The position numbers were made by a program, and so were the translations under genes. A stretch of DNA of 64,000 nucleotides from assembly GCA_947243795.1 (NCBI GenBank), contig OX365943.1, positions 248,001 through 312,000 on the forward strand, written 5' to 3'. Origin of the DNA: Saccharomyces uvarum. Its lineage: Eukaryota; Ascomycota; Saccharomycetes; Saccharomycetales; Saccharomycetaceae. Of this stretch, positions 10,364 through 20,480 are shown one piece after another. The notes below the pieces were generated by a model that saw only the letters and a program-made list of their open reading frames with translations, was not told the DNA's origin and ran no database searches. Every line of letters begins with the position of its first letter. Within the stretch, counting starts at the first letter, position 1.

Positions 10364-11290
10364 ATGGTAAAAAGGTTCATTCATGCTTCGAAGTTAAAGC
10401 ATGCAGCACGCAAAAGGAAGCACCACTCCAAATACAAAACCTTGCGAAATCTAATAGAGCAGAACGCCTACAAGATAGAATCATCAAAGCCATTAAATGG
10501 GAAACTTTTTAAGTACTGGAAGAATAGACGTCGATTGTTTTCAAAGATAGATTCGTCATCGATATATATGACAGATGAGCTTTGGTTCAGTGTAACGCCT
10601 GAAAGAATTGCGTGTTTCTTGGCAAATTTCGTCAAGGCATGCATACCAAACGGCGAAAGGATATTGGATGTATTTTGTGGCGGTGGTGGTAATACTATAC
10701 AATTTGCCAAGCAATTCCCTTATGTTTATGGGGTGGATTATAGCATCGAACACATATATTGTACTGCGAAAAATGCTCAAAGTTATGGAGTGGATGATAG
10801 GATATGGTTGAAGCAGGGATCCTGGAAAAAACTAGTCTCTGAGGAGAAACTCTCCAAGATAAAGTACGATTGTGTGTTTGGATCGCCGCCGTGGGGTGGT
10901 CCGGAATACTTAAGAAGTGACATTTATGATTTAGAGCTTCATTTAAAACCCATGGGGATAACAAAAATGCTAAAGAGCTTCCTTAAATTGAGTTCTAATG
11001 TGATCATGTTTTTGCCAAGGAATTCTGACTTGGGACAGCTTTCTCGAGCCACGAGGAAAGTCCTGGGTCCATTTGCCAAGTGTAAAGTATTATATGTTAA
11101 GGAAAATGGATACATGAAGGGAATTTTTTGTATGTGGGGGGAATGCTTCTTTAATTACGAACCTGTAACGCAAGGAAACAGCGTAGTAGAGCTTTGTTCT
11201 GAAGACGAAGAACTACCGAAGGAGGAGAAAGACGAAACTACTGTAGTAACCAAAAATAAAAGTGAAGACATTTACGACATAAATGGTTAA
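10364..11290 (+). CDS. TGS1: Trimethylguanosine synthase
   Basis: A 308-residue SAM-dependent methyltransferase that converts the m7G cap of snRNAs, snoRNAs and telomerase RNA to m2,2,7G in the nucleolus. Motif I for SAM binding is DVFCGGGGN at residues 102-110, and the catalytic SPPWGGP, diagnostic of the family, is at 174-180. The N-terminus is short and very basic (KHAARKRKHH near 13-21). The C-terminal 40 residues are acidic and lysine-rich with low conservation; the recalled S. cerevisiae protein is 315 residues and differs mostly there. The U3 RNA encoded at 36.7-37.1 kb is a known type of substrate. Confidence 0.96.
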   Translation: MVKRFIHASKLKHAARKRKHHSKYKTLRNLIEQNAYKIESSKPLNGKLFKYWKNRRRLFSKIDSSSIYMTDELWFSVTPERIACFLANFVKACIPNGERILDVFCGGGGNTIQFAKQFPYVYGVDYSIEHIYCTAKNAQSYGVDDRIWLKQGSWKKLVSEEKLSKIKYDCVFGSPPWGGPEYLRSDIYDLELHLKPMGITKMLKSFLKLSSNVIMFLPRNSDLGQLSRATRKVLGPFAKCKVLYVKENGYMKGIFCMWGECFFNYEPVTQGNSVVELCSEDEELPKEEKDETTVVTKNKSEDIYDING

Positions 11291-11436
11291 ATAAAGATAA
11301 ATAAAGTGATTAAACAAAAAATGCAATGATTATAATATGATATGTATATAGTATAAAGGGATGCGCCCACATATGTAGGTAGGAAGCAGCTAAAAGCTTT
11401 ATTCAATTGCAAGCGCATGTGGATGGGAATAGTGAT

Positions 11437-12288
11437 TCATGAATTGGAAGGGATGTCTCTCTTTTCAATGAGTAAGTTACCGCCGGCTTTAGACTTTAAA
11501 ACAGGTAGTAACAACCCCTTTGAATCAGGTTCGACTATGTCTCTTGCCATTCCGTTATTTATTACGGAAACGCCATTCAAAAATAAGTAGGGCGAATGGA
11601 TGGCTTCCAAGGCAGTACTGGGATCTATGTCCAGTTTATTTTGCTTGATATACTTTTCTAATTCATAACCATAAGAATGTTTTTCTAAATCGACAATAGC
11701 TAATTCAGGTGAAATCTCAAATTCTCTTTGTAATAAGTGTTTCAAAAAGGCAGAGTCCTTTTGTGATGATTTAATAAATAAAACGGCTGGCGAAGTATTT
11801 ATTATGTCAAGAAAGTTCACTTTGGGGTCGAATTTTCTTTGATTGTTGTTTTTTTTCGAGACCATAGAGGATGGGGATGAGGGCACTGTTGATGTAGCCG
11901 TTCTGGGCGTGGGCACATCTTTTTGGAATGATGTAGATAAAAACGTTGCTGTAGACTCAAATGCGGGTGCCGGGATATCGACCTCAATTTCACTTTGGAT
12001 GTGCGAGATTTCTTCTTTGACTTTTAAAATATTCAGTTCATTTTCCTTTCTATCTGGACGACCGTCCGCAGTCTTTAATAAGTTTGGTAGCTTGTAAATT
12101 AATCTCTTCGCGCTCTCTTGCCTGTTGCTATTGTTAGGGCCCGTAGCATTATTGTAAAATTCCAAGGAGTCGTCCCATGCAAGCACTAGAAAGCTTACTA
12201 TCCCGAGCAAAACTAGCGTCAAAGATATTATCCTTGTGCTTTTTTTAGAAGATGTGTGTTTTTTTAAAATTGACGAGTCCGTGATCAT
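11437..12288 (-). CDS. PRM4: Prm4, pheromone-regulated membrane protein with a cysteine-less glutaredoxin-like domain
   Basis: A 283-residue protein read from the ATG at 12288; the frame extends upstream but without another ATG. A basic N-tail precedes one hydrophobic segment at residues 20-38 (IISLTLVLLGIVSFLVLAW), so it is a single-pass type II membrane protein. A Ser/Thr-rich linker follows. The lumenal half resembles Grx6/Grx7-type glutaredoxins (AVLFIKSSQKDS, then YLFLNGVSVINNG), but the active-site cysteine position reads Ser or Gln, so thiol redox activity is not expected. In S. cerevisiae it is induced by mating pheromone. Ste12-like elements lie in its promoter. Confidence 0.92.
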   Translation of the reverse strand: MITDSSILKKHTSSKKSTRIISLTLVLLGIVSFLVLAWDDSLEFYNNATGPNNSNRQESAKRLIYKLPNLLKTADGRPDRKENELNILKVKEEISHIQSEIEVDIPAPAFESTATFLSTSFQKDVPTPRTATSTVPSSPSSMVSKKNNNQRKFDPKVNFLDIINTSPAVLFIKSSQKDSAFLKHLLQREFEISPELAIVDLEKHSYGYELEKYIKQNKLDIDPSTALEAIHSPYLFLNGVSVINNGMARDIVEPDSKGLLLPVLKSKAGGNLLIEKRDIPSNS

Positions 12289-12732
12289 AGTTCTTATTTT
12301 CTCCTCTATCAAATTGTGTTTTGTTGCTGACACTGATGCTATAAAGGTATACAATATATATGCAAACACCTATGTTATAAATCCAGACCCAAACAATCCC
12401 GGGAAGTGCCCCATTACTCGATCTGGTCAATACCTTATATAATGAACCCCCTAGTAAGCATGCGCTTAAGCTCGAAACAGACCCGAAACAGCCCCAAAAC
12501 GTCTTGATCTTCATTAGCTGATGTCGAATTATTCGATCCAACACTGAAACGAACCTCGTAAATCCATGTTCTGCGTACTTTTGAACGAGAAGTGCCTATA
12601 GCAGCCCTTTCGTACGCGGCCTTCTGAGCGCAGATCTCGTTCACAGCAAGTCCCGGGCAGCCGGAGGCGCAGTGCTGAGAAAGGCCGCACAAGAGGAAAA
12701 CACCCAAGATCTGGGGCCCTTATCAAGTCAAT
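12289..12732. other. KIP2-PRM4 intergenic region
   Basis: A 444-bp gap with the PRM4 promoter and the KIP2 3' flank. TATA-like tracts lie near 12349-12361 and 12434-12441. Three PRE-like heptamers are listed separately. The part near KIP2 is unusually G+C-rich; overlapping minus-strand ORFs there look fortuitous. Confidence 0.55.
12473..12551. promoter_or_regulatory. Cluster of pheromone-response-like elements
   Basis: CGAAACA at 12473-12479 and 12484-12490 and TGAAACG at 12545-12551 each differ by one base from the Ste12 element TGAAACA. They lie 185-263 bp upstream of PRM4. Tandem weak elements of this kind are usual at pheromone-induced genes. Confidence 0.5.
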
Positions 12733-14838
12733 TTATCGTTTCTCACAATAGGGTGCGAGGGGTTGGTGTGCATTAGTGAGCGGTTTCAAAGCTCTGTCTC
12801 GTAATCGTTTGGCACTCTGCAGGGCCTCAATCATCTTGTCCTTCCTTTCGAGCATCTTCCGCAATTCCGCGGCTTCGGTGTCACCGCACCCGGTTAGCGA
12901 CGTTGTAGTGTGCCCGGGTTTCTCCAGCGTCATGATCTTGTCCTCGAGTTTTTGAGTGTACTTTCTATATTGTCTTATTTGAGATTCCAGTCCTTGAAAT
13001 TTCGTTTCTAGTAGAGTGCCGACCTCGAATGGTAACATCTCTACAATCTCTATGATCTCAGAATCTTGCAAGTCGACCACATCTTTATCCAATAGTTTTT
13101 CGCAGTTCTCTAGTTTATATTTCAGTATCCGGTTTTCCGCTTTCATTAGTGCCAAATTCGGATCGACGGCCCCATTGTTCTTGATGTTGCTGTCACTCGA
13201 GAACTGACTTGGGCCCTCACCTGGACTTGGACGGCCTTTCAAATCAGATATCAGCCGGCGTTGGTCTTCCAATTGGCGTCTTAGCATCTCAATAGTGCGG
13301 TCTTTCTCTCCGTCATTATTCCCGTTGTTTATGATGGATTTTTTGGATACATGCAATGCGACGTTTTTGGCTCTCGATGCGAACCTCAATGTATTGATAG
13401 TTTCTGTCGCCGCATCATTTCTGGTATCCACTGTACATATCGTCGTCACTATGCTATCCCCGCTTAGTGCTGGTTGCAGCAAGCGCGTCAATTTGGAGTC
13501 TCGATATGGAATGTGGTTGTTCGGAATATTATTATTACTAGTGGCAGTTCCACTATTACTGCTGCCGGTATTCGTCGGTGTCGTGGGTATGTTTGAGCCT
13601 GTTGGATTTATCTTATCAGCGCTAAGTTTGGATATCACTGTCCCCAGTGCAAGTAACGATTTATTGATGAAGGATCCCTCCTTCCTTCTCTCTTGTTGTC
13701 CCGTGGCCCTTTCTGAACCTGCGAGGTCACACAACGATAACGTACTTGATCTTGACGTACCGCTCTCTAAATCCGTACTCGTCAAACGAATTAAGACGAT
13801 AGCATGAGATCGGGAACTTCTTGCATTGTAATCAGTTTCACCGATTTTCCTACTTTTGTCACCAATAGCAATCCATTTTAGTAGTTCTTCGCTGCTTTCA
13901 CATCTTCTTTCAGTGAGGCCAATAACTTTCACCCCATACTGGGTGTCGTCTCTAATCTTCAACTCAGCACTCAATCCATTACTATTTCCCTTACCCATGT
14001 ACAGTCTTGAAGGTGTGCTTGGCCTACTAAGGGATTCCTCTAATCCACTCTCTAATAAATCGTAAATTCTTTCATTGTAAATCTCTAGGTATGATATAAT
14101 AACATCGAATTTTTTATCGCCATTCATTGAAAGTTCCATTACATTACTAAATAAATACGAAACAGATAACGGGATTAAACCTAATTCTTGTTCATTCCCA
14201 CTCATTGTAAACGTTTTACCTGACCCAGTCATACCATATGCAAAAATCGTGGCATTGAACCCTACCAATAGCTTATCAATCATTGGTTTGCTGGTCCTTT
14301 CGTAAACTTCTAAATTGGTGCAATGAGAGGCAAAAACATGATCAAACTCGAACTCTCCAATCTCCTCATGTATTATTGTCTTATCATTAGTAATAAACCA
14401 AGGATCTCTGACAAATGTATTTCCACCGTTTTGTGGATTGGGTCTTGGTTGAGAATATCTAGGCGATTTAAGCCCCACGTTGTCATGAGACGCCACGGTA
14501 CTCCGCGGTTTGGGCCGAATGGTTACAGTGATTGAACCTGTATATGTGTCATTTTTCCTCAAGCAGTTGTTAGTACTATTGCTTCTTCTGACCCTTATCT
14601 TCCCTGGATGGAGGAAGGGATCAGACTTAGCGGATACAGATCTTAATGGCGAACTGCTTCTTGTGGAGGATGCAGAAACCGATTTTGAACCAGAATTGGA
14701 CGCATTCCGAATCGAATTTGTCCTCACGTTGGAAAACGATGAAGTTGATCGTACGGAGGGTGAATGTGGGATATTGCTTGAGCCTGAACTAGACCTTGTA
14801 GATGGCCTCCTTAGACTTGGACTCATTTTTTGAATCAT
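12733..14838 (-). CDS. KIP2: Kip2, microtubule plus-end kinesin
   Basis: A 701-residue kinesin. Residues 1-95 are a Ser/Arg-rich basic tail. The motor domain follows from about 103 (SITVTIRPKPR), with the P-loop GMTGSGKT at 202-209, switch I as SSRSH and switch II as DLAGSE. A low-complexity Asn/Thr/Ser insert sits between switch II and the block HIPYRDSKLTRLLQ. After the motor come coiled-coil segments (EMLRRQLEDQRRLISDLKG and later heptads). Kip2 moves to plus ends, stabilises cytoplasmic microtubules and carries Bik1 and dynein for spindle positioning. The recalled S. cerevisiae protein is 706 residues. Confidence 0.96.
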   Translation of the reverse strand: MIQKMSPSLRRPSTRSSSGSSNIPHSPSVRSTSSFSNVRTNSIRNASNSGSKSVSASSTRSSSPLRSVSAKSDPFLHPGKIRVRRSNSTNNCLRKNDTYTGSITVTIRPKPRSTVASHDNVGLKSPRYSQPRPNPQNGGNTFVRDPWFITNDKTIIHEEIGEFEFDHVFASHCTNLEVYERTSKPMIDKLLVGFNATIFAYGMTGSGKTFTMSGNEQELGLIPLSVSYLFSNVMELSMNGDKKFDVIISYLEIYNERIYDLLESGLEESLSRPSTPSRLYMGKGNSNGLSAELKIRDDTQYGVKVIGLTERRCESSEELLKWIAIGDKSRKIGETDYNARSSRSHAIVLIRLTSTDLESGTSRSSTLSLCDLAGSERATGQQERRKEGSFINKSLLALGTVISKLSADKINPTGSNIPTTPTNTGSSNSGTATSNNNIPNNHIPYRDSKLTRLLQPALSGDSIVTTICTVDTRNDAATETINTLRFASRAKNVALHVSKKSIINNGNNDGEKDRTIEMLRRQLEDQRRLISDLKGRPSPGEGPSQFSSDSNIKNNGAVDPNLALMKAENRILKYKLENCEKLLDKDVVDLQDSEIIEIVEMLPFEVGTLLETKFQGLESQIRQYRKYTQKLEDKIMTLEKPGHTTTSLTGCGDTEAAELRKMLERKDKMIEALQSAKRLRDRALKPLTNAHQPLAPYCEKR

Positions 14839-15258
14839 CGATAAAATCTACTCTGTAAATGATTGAGTGTATATTTAGCACTCTATATATGTTCTGATCT
14901 CACCGGGTGCTATAAATCAAGCGGAGCCTGGTGATGTCTATAGCGTATTGCGTATTTCTTTTTTCGTTTCTGCTTGCCTTGCTCTGTTATTAATTATTCC
15001 GCAATTGGAAAACAATAAACAACGAGAATCTCGAGCAATTTAATTAGGGTTACCCGCAAGTATTATTCCCAGAGATATGTTATTGACAGGTATGATAATC
15101 AAGATAGTATGAGTGTGAACAATTATTGATTCTTTGAATAAAGCCAGAAAAAAGTGTGTCTTTTTATTATTTTTTAAATATACTAATTATTTTTGTTCTT
15201 TTTTTTATTTATAAAGAAGCCAGAATGGCAGAAAAGGAGAGAGAAAAAAAGCTCTTAC
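14839..15258. other. PEP4-KIP2 intergenic region
   Basis: A 420-bp gap with the KIP2 promoter and PEP4 3' flank. TATA-like TATATTTA occurs near 14869-14876. Its centre has a fused telobox and Reb1 site, listed separately. The end nearest PEP4 is T-rich (15160-15215). No gene is seen. Confidence 0.55.
15044..15056. promoter_or_regulatory. Fused telobox and Reb1 site (TTAGGGTTACCCG)
   Basis: TTAGGG (Tbf1 telobox) at 15044-15049 runs directly into TTACCCG (Reb1) at 15050-15056. The site is about 206 bp upstream of KIP2 and about 200 bp past the PEP4 stop. It could act in KIP2 activation, nucleosome exclusion, or as a roadblock to PEP4 read-through. Assignment is by motif only. Confidence 0.55.
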
Positions 15259-16497
<1,239 letters not shown>

Positions 16498-16572
16498 TTA
16501 AAATTCTGAGCTAGATGGTACTCCAAATAAACACTTTTTTTGTTCTTTTCCTTAAAAATTCTATAAAAAGGA

Positions 16573-16580
16573 CTTTTATA
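16573..16580 (-). promoter_or_regulatory. PEP4 TATA box (TATAAAAG)
   Basis: On the minus strand the sequence reads TATAAAAG, a strong TATA match, about 94 bp before the PEP4 ATG and so at normal yeast spacing. Confidence 0.6.
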
Positions 16581-17006
16581 GATACAGTAGGGTTAGAAAC
16601 TAGTGAAAACGGTTTCTGTTACTTTTCCCTTAATATGATAATCTCTTCAATAAAGAACAGAGAAGACCACTTAAAAAATCTTATTATAAAACTTGGCACA
16701 AACTGAAAAAGGTTGAATGGATAAATAGTAGCTAATTACTCCAAACTTCTTTGTCTTTCATCCTCTACCAATGGATAAGAATTGGGAGAGTACGGGAAGA
16801 TGGGTCCTTATATATTTCCCCAAAAGGGCCGCCTCCGCCCCTTAATCCATCGACACCCGCAAATTGAATTGGCTACCCGGCACAGTTTATACGGGTTACA
16901 GCCTCTTTATCAATATAATGAGGAGAGCTGCCTCACAACAGCCTGGACAGTTATCATTTTAATAGGCTTAGAGGTATCCAAAGCAATGTGAGAAAGTTTA
17001 GGACCT

Positions 17007-17023
17007 CGGCTCTTAACGAGCCG
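17007..17023. promoter_or_regulatory. Palindromic CGG-N11-CCG site
   Basis: CGGCTC and GAGCCG flank TTAAC, giving CGG-N11-CCG with perfect inner symmetry. The spacing is that of Gal4-type Zn2Cys6 dimers, though the inner bases do not match the Gal4 preference. It lies about 530 bp upstream of PEP4. It could equally be a fortuitous hairpin. Confidence 0.3.
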
Positions 17024-17288
17024 GTTTTAGTGTGTCCGGCGCAGTGCAGTTTATTCTTTTGTTAAGCTTCGGTCTTTAAAGAGAAAGCGTAAAAGATGAA
17101 GCTAAAGTTAAAAAATTAATTCGTTTAACCTAGAAACTATTCTAGAGGTTTCAAGCAATTTATCTATATCATGTTCTATATTCAAATACCAAAAAAAAAA
17201 AAATTTCTCAAGTACGTAAAGTCTAAATATAAGTATTCGCTTCTTTCCGCTTCATTGAAAGCGGCTTCTATGGGGTATTTATTCTTGA

Positions 17289-19787
17289 TTACGAAAACTG
17301 TAAATTCTCGGGACCTTTTGAAGTTTGGTCCAGTTTGGCTCTTTTGACCTTTTTACTAGGATCAATTTGTGACTGCGACAAACTTACCGAGTGTATCCTC
17401 TTTAAAATGTTTCCCGTGTTTGCATTACTGGGGGGTTCTACTAAATCGCTTAATACTGAGTTATTGCCGTTATTAGCTGCGACACCAATTTGTGACTTGT
17501 TAGTCACTATTGGTGAAGAAGAAGTCGAGGGTTGATTTGCACGTTGAGCTGCCATCATTTGGGTTAACCTCTTAACCAGATCTTGTTCTTCGGTGGTTTG
17601 TTTCATTATTACTCTTTGTTCCTGCGGTATACCCAACCCATCGTTGAATAAACCTGTAGTATCATTAATTTCCACTTTAAAACCAATAACAAAATTATTG
17701 ATCTTATCCCAAATAACCTTTATTTCATCCCCCTCTTGTAAAAGAAACTTCGTACCTTGAATCATTCGACTATTATTTAAATAACTCACATTAGTACCCG
17801 TGTGACAGTACCAAATGTCGTCTAAACCTTGTGCTGGAGATTCATGCATACTTTTCCCTATAGCATGTCTTTTCTTAAAAATGAAACAATGCACACGAGA
17901 TAGCCTATTGTCTTCGATTTTGCAATTACAATCCTCGGATCTACCAATGAAAAATGGATTCACGCCTTGCTGAATTTCGAGGCTTTCTTGAATAGTGCTA
18001 TCAGGTAATGGCTGTAACGTCAAAAATCTACCATGTCCCTTTTTCTTTGCGCTCGTGTTGTTTATTATATTATTAGAATGCATGATTTTTTGTTCTTGGC
18101 TATCAGCCTCAATGCCTTTTGGCTGTGTATATCGAACAGGTGGGTGAGCGGGTACTTTGAATCCTTGGATTTTACTATCTTGATCTTCTTGGTCTTCTTC
18201 ATTTTGCTCTTGGTCTTGGTCTTGGTCTTGTAATAATTGTTGCTGTTCTAATTGCAATCTCCTTTGTGCCAATACGAACTCGTATTGAGCATCGTCCATA
18301 TTTTCTAGCATTTTTTGTTGAGATAATGATTGGGACAGAGAGATTTGAGAAAAATCACCGTCCGATTGTGAAACGAGTGGATTCATTTTGATCCAAGGAT
18401 GACCCAGCGCCTTTGCAGCTGTGAGCCTATTATTTGGATCTACCTGTAACAATGAATCTATAAAATCTCTTGCTTCTTCAGATATCCTGAAATCTTTCAA
18501 AGGACCCTCATGGTAAGAGCCCCTTCCGATCTGTTTATAAAGTTGGTCCTGAGTACTACCACTAAAAGGTAAGTGGCCTGTCAGAATGACATACACAAGA
18601 CACCCCATTGACCACATATCCACTAAGGAGGAATACTCGTTTCTTTCTTCATATTCGTCTGGAGATACAGACGAATCTTTGCCTCTGATAACTTCAGGTG
18701 CCACGTATGCTAAGGTACCACAAAACGTTTTCATAAAGGAGCCGTTTCCCTGGACTTTTGCTAAGCCGAAATCCGTTATCTTCACCAACACAGGATCATC
18801 TTGCTCGATAAGAATATTATCAGGCTTTAAATCACGATGACTAATGCCCATGGAGTGTATGTATTTTACTGCTTCGAGGATCTGCCTCGATATCTCTCTT
18901 CCCGCGTCTTCCCCAACAGCACCATGAGCAGCAACAAAATCCATTAGATCACCACCCGAAACGAATTCCATCACCATGTAGTAACTTTCAGCGTCTTCGT
19001 AAAATCCCTTTAGCCGCACTATCCTTGGATGATGAAGCTTTTGTAACACTTCCAGCTCTCTTGTCACACCGTCCATATTACCCACTACTTTACGTTTGCT
19101 TATTATCTTTACTGCAAACGTTTTTCCAGTGGTTCTTTCTATAGCTTTCTTTACTGTGGCAAATGCACCCTGGCCTACCACTTCATCGATAATAGAAAAA
19201 TCTTTGAAAATACCGGTCTTGTGGGCGGCAACGACAGATGAAGTGGAGGAAGTTAGGCCTGGAGAAGTGGTTTTGGACGTGTTCTTCAAGTTAGATCTTT
19301 TGCGATCTACTTTATTTTGCTCGAGGCTTTGCCTAAATTTATCGTTTATAAACACTACCAGAGATAAGATATCTGACTCGACGCCTACACCGACAGTTAT
19401 TTCGTCACCTTGGGATAGCAATTGGTTGTTACTTTTCTCTACTTTTTGACCGTTCAACCAGGTTCCATTAGTGGAAACGTCATTTAGTAAAAGATTACCA
19501 TCTTCGCCCAGCAGTATTTGAAAATGCTTATTGGATAGTCTCGAAATGTTGCCCAGATGATAGTCGCATGCTGGGTTTCTACCAAATGTCCACACTTTCT
19601 TAATAGATCGTTTTTCCTTCAGGACCTGTGAAATATCAGCTGAGAGGTCTCTGATTGGAATTTGTCCCGTGGTACAAATGACTCTGCAAACAATATTCTC
19701 ACCAATTTGTTCCTGCGAGAATTTCTCGATCAGAAACCTTTGTGTGGCTTGCGTAGATTGCTGTGTGGGCTGTGTAATATTTTCCAT
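17289..19787 (-). CDS. RAD53: Rad53 DNA-damage checkpoint kinase
   Basis: An 832-residue CHK2-family kinase. A TQ cluster opens the protein (TQ at residues 5, 8, 12 and 15). FHA1 follows, with its phospho-binding residues around R70, S85 and H88. The kinase domain shows GQGAFATV (205-212), K227, HRDLKPDN (317-324) and DFG (339-341). A Gln/Asp/Glu-rich linker precedes FHA2 (GRSEDCNCKIEDNRLSRVHC). The C-terminus has the basic signal KKVKRAKL. Mec1/Tel1 and Rad9/Mrc1 activate it on DNA damage or fork stalling. I chose the ATG at 19787; the upstream 18 codons have no ATG. The recalled S. cerevisiae protein is 821 residues; the extra length is in the linker. Confidence 0.97.
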   Translation of the reverse strand: MENITQPTQQSTQATQRFLIEKFSQEQIGENIVCRVICTTGQIPIRDLSADISQVLKEKRSIKKVWTFGRNPACDYHLGNISRLSNKHFQILLGEDGNLLLNDVSTNGTWLNGQKVEKSNNQLLSQGDEITVGVGVESDILSLVVFINDKFRQSLEQNKVDRKRSNLKNTSKTTSPGLTSSTSSVVAAHKTGIFKDFSIIDEVVGQGAFATVKKAIERTTGKTFAVKIISKRKVVGNMDGVTRELEVLQKLHHPRIVRLKGFYEDAESYYMVMEFVSGGDLMDFVAAHGAVGEDAGREISRQILEAVKYIHSMGISHRDLKPDNILIEQDDPVLVKITDFGLAKVQGNGSFMKTFCGTLAYVAPEVIRGKDSSVSPDEYEERNEYSSLVDMWSMGCLVYVILTGHLPFSGSTQDQLYKQIGRGSYHEGPLKDFRISEEARDFIDSLLQVDPNNRLTAAKALGHPWIKMNPLVSQSDGDFSQISLSQSLSQQKMLENMDDAQYEFVLAQRRLQLEQQQLLQDQDQDQEQNEEDQEDQDSKIQGFKVPAHPPVRYTQPKGIEADSQEQKIMHSNNIINNTSAKKKGHGRFLTLQPLPDSTIQESLEIQQGVNPFFIGRSEDCNCKIEDNRLSRVHCFIFKKRHAIGKSMHESPAQGLDDIWYCHTGTNVSYLNNSRMIQGTKFLLQEGDEIKVIWDKINNFVIGFKVEINDTTGLFNDGLGIPQEQRVIMKQTTEEQDLVKRLTQMMAAQRANQPSTSSSPIVTNKSQIGVAANNGNNSVLSDLVEPPSNANTGNILKRIHSVSLSQSQIDPSKKVKRAKLDQTSKGPENLQFS
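18208..18230 (+). repeat. TCTTGG hexamer repeat inside RAD53
   Basis: Three perfect TCTTGG units plus a partial one, encoding alternating Gln and Asp in the Rad53 linker between the kinase domain and FHA2. Length here probably varies between species. Confidence 0.85.
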
Positions 19788-20046
19788 ATGTAATCGGCGT
19801 TGCTGAACGCTGCTTTTTCTTCCTCTTCCTCTTTTATACAACTAAAATAAGAACAAACGCATGCACAAAGACAACTTATCTTCAAATGTTCTCCACAGGA
19901 ACTTTATTTTTTCCTTTTTCCTTTTGCTCGACCACGGCTATTAGTGATGACTTGTGTCCCCTTTATCTTCTTAGCCTGTACCTTTACCTATGGATATTTT
20001 CGTTTCCCATAGCTCATCCACGCTGATGATTTTTCTGCCAATTTTA

Positions 20047-20078
20047 ACGCGTCGCACCCCGTTGCCGTATCAACGCGT
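20047..20078. promoter_or_regulatory. Two MCB elements (ACGCGT)
   Basis: Perfect MluI cell-cycle boxes at 20047-20052 and 20073-20078, 260-291 bp upstream of the RAD53 ATG. They are the MBF (Mbp1-Swi6) site and predict G1/S expression, which is known for S. cerevisiae RAD53. Confidence 0.7.
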
Positions 20079-20247
20079 CTACACCATATTACCCTCAAAA
20101 GGAGGCGGGGTCATTCAGCTGTTGTCTCTTCTATTGATCGACTTGGAAGCGGTCTTTTGACTATTACCTTAAAACAAGGGCATATCCCTGCAGAAATTAG
20201 ACTGGGAATGGCAAATAATTGTGAAGCGACTTGCATCTGACGGTGGA

Positions 20248-20325
20248 ATGCTTGTCCTGATTAGCCAAGTGTACGTCTCCTGCCACTGCTGTGGTCATAA
20301 ATACGTTGACTCTTCTGAGAGTTAG
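20248..20325 (+). CDS. Candidate small ORF, 25 codons, CHCC..H pattern
   Basis: ATG to TAG gives MLVLISQVYV, then SCHCCGHKYVDSSES. The frame is open for about 25 more codons upstream but has no other ATG. The Cys-His-Cys-Cys-Gly-His order looks like half of a zinc knuckle. It lies about 300 bp upstream of RRD2 on the same strand. S. cerevisiae has an annotated tiny ORF of uncertain function named YPL152W-A in this neighbourhood (about 32 codons as I recall); I cannot confirm that this is its orthologue. It may be chance. Confidence 0.25.
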   Translation: MLVLISQVYVSCHCCGHKYVDSSES

Positions 20326-20449
20326 ATCAATACAGAGTTGAAAAAAAGTGTCTAAGAAGATGAGCCGGTGCTTTTCTCCTTGTGCTTCGGTTTACAGTTT
20401 ACAGAGAATTGTTTAGCTGTTTCTACTACAATAGCCGCCTGGAGGCTGC

Positions 20450-20456
20450 CCGGGTA
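20450..20456 (+). promoter_or_regulatory. Reb1-type site of RRD2
   Basis: CCGGGTAACG contains the Reb1 core CGGGTAA, about 165 bp upstream of the RRD2 start. Confidence 0.55.
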
Positions 20457-20480
20457 ACGTTTATCCTTTTTTCGTTCTGT

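Noticed and set aside
12289-12369. 27-codon N-terminal extension of PRM4
   Set aside because: No ATG in frame; it would change the predicted topology and the known start gives the usual length.
19788-19841. 18-codon N-terminal extension of RAD53
   Set aside because: The extension begins with TTG, and the ATG at 19787 matches the known family start.
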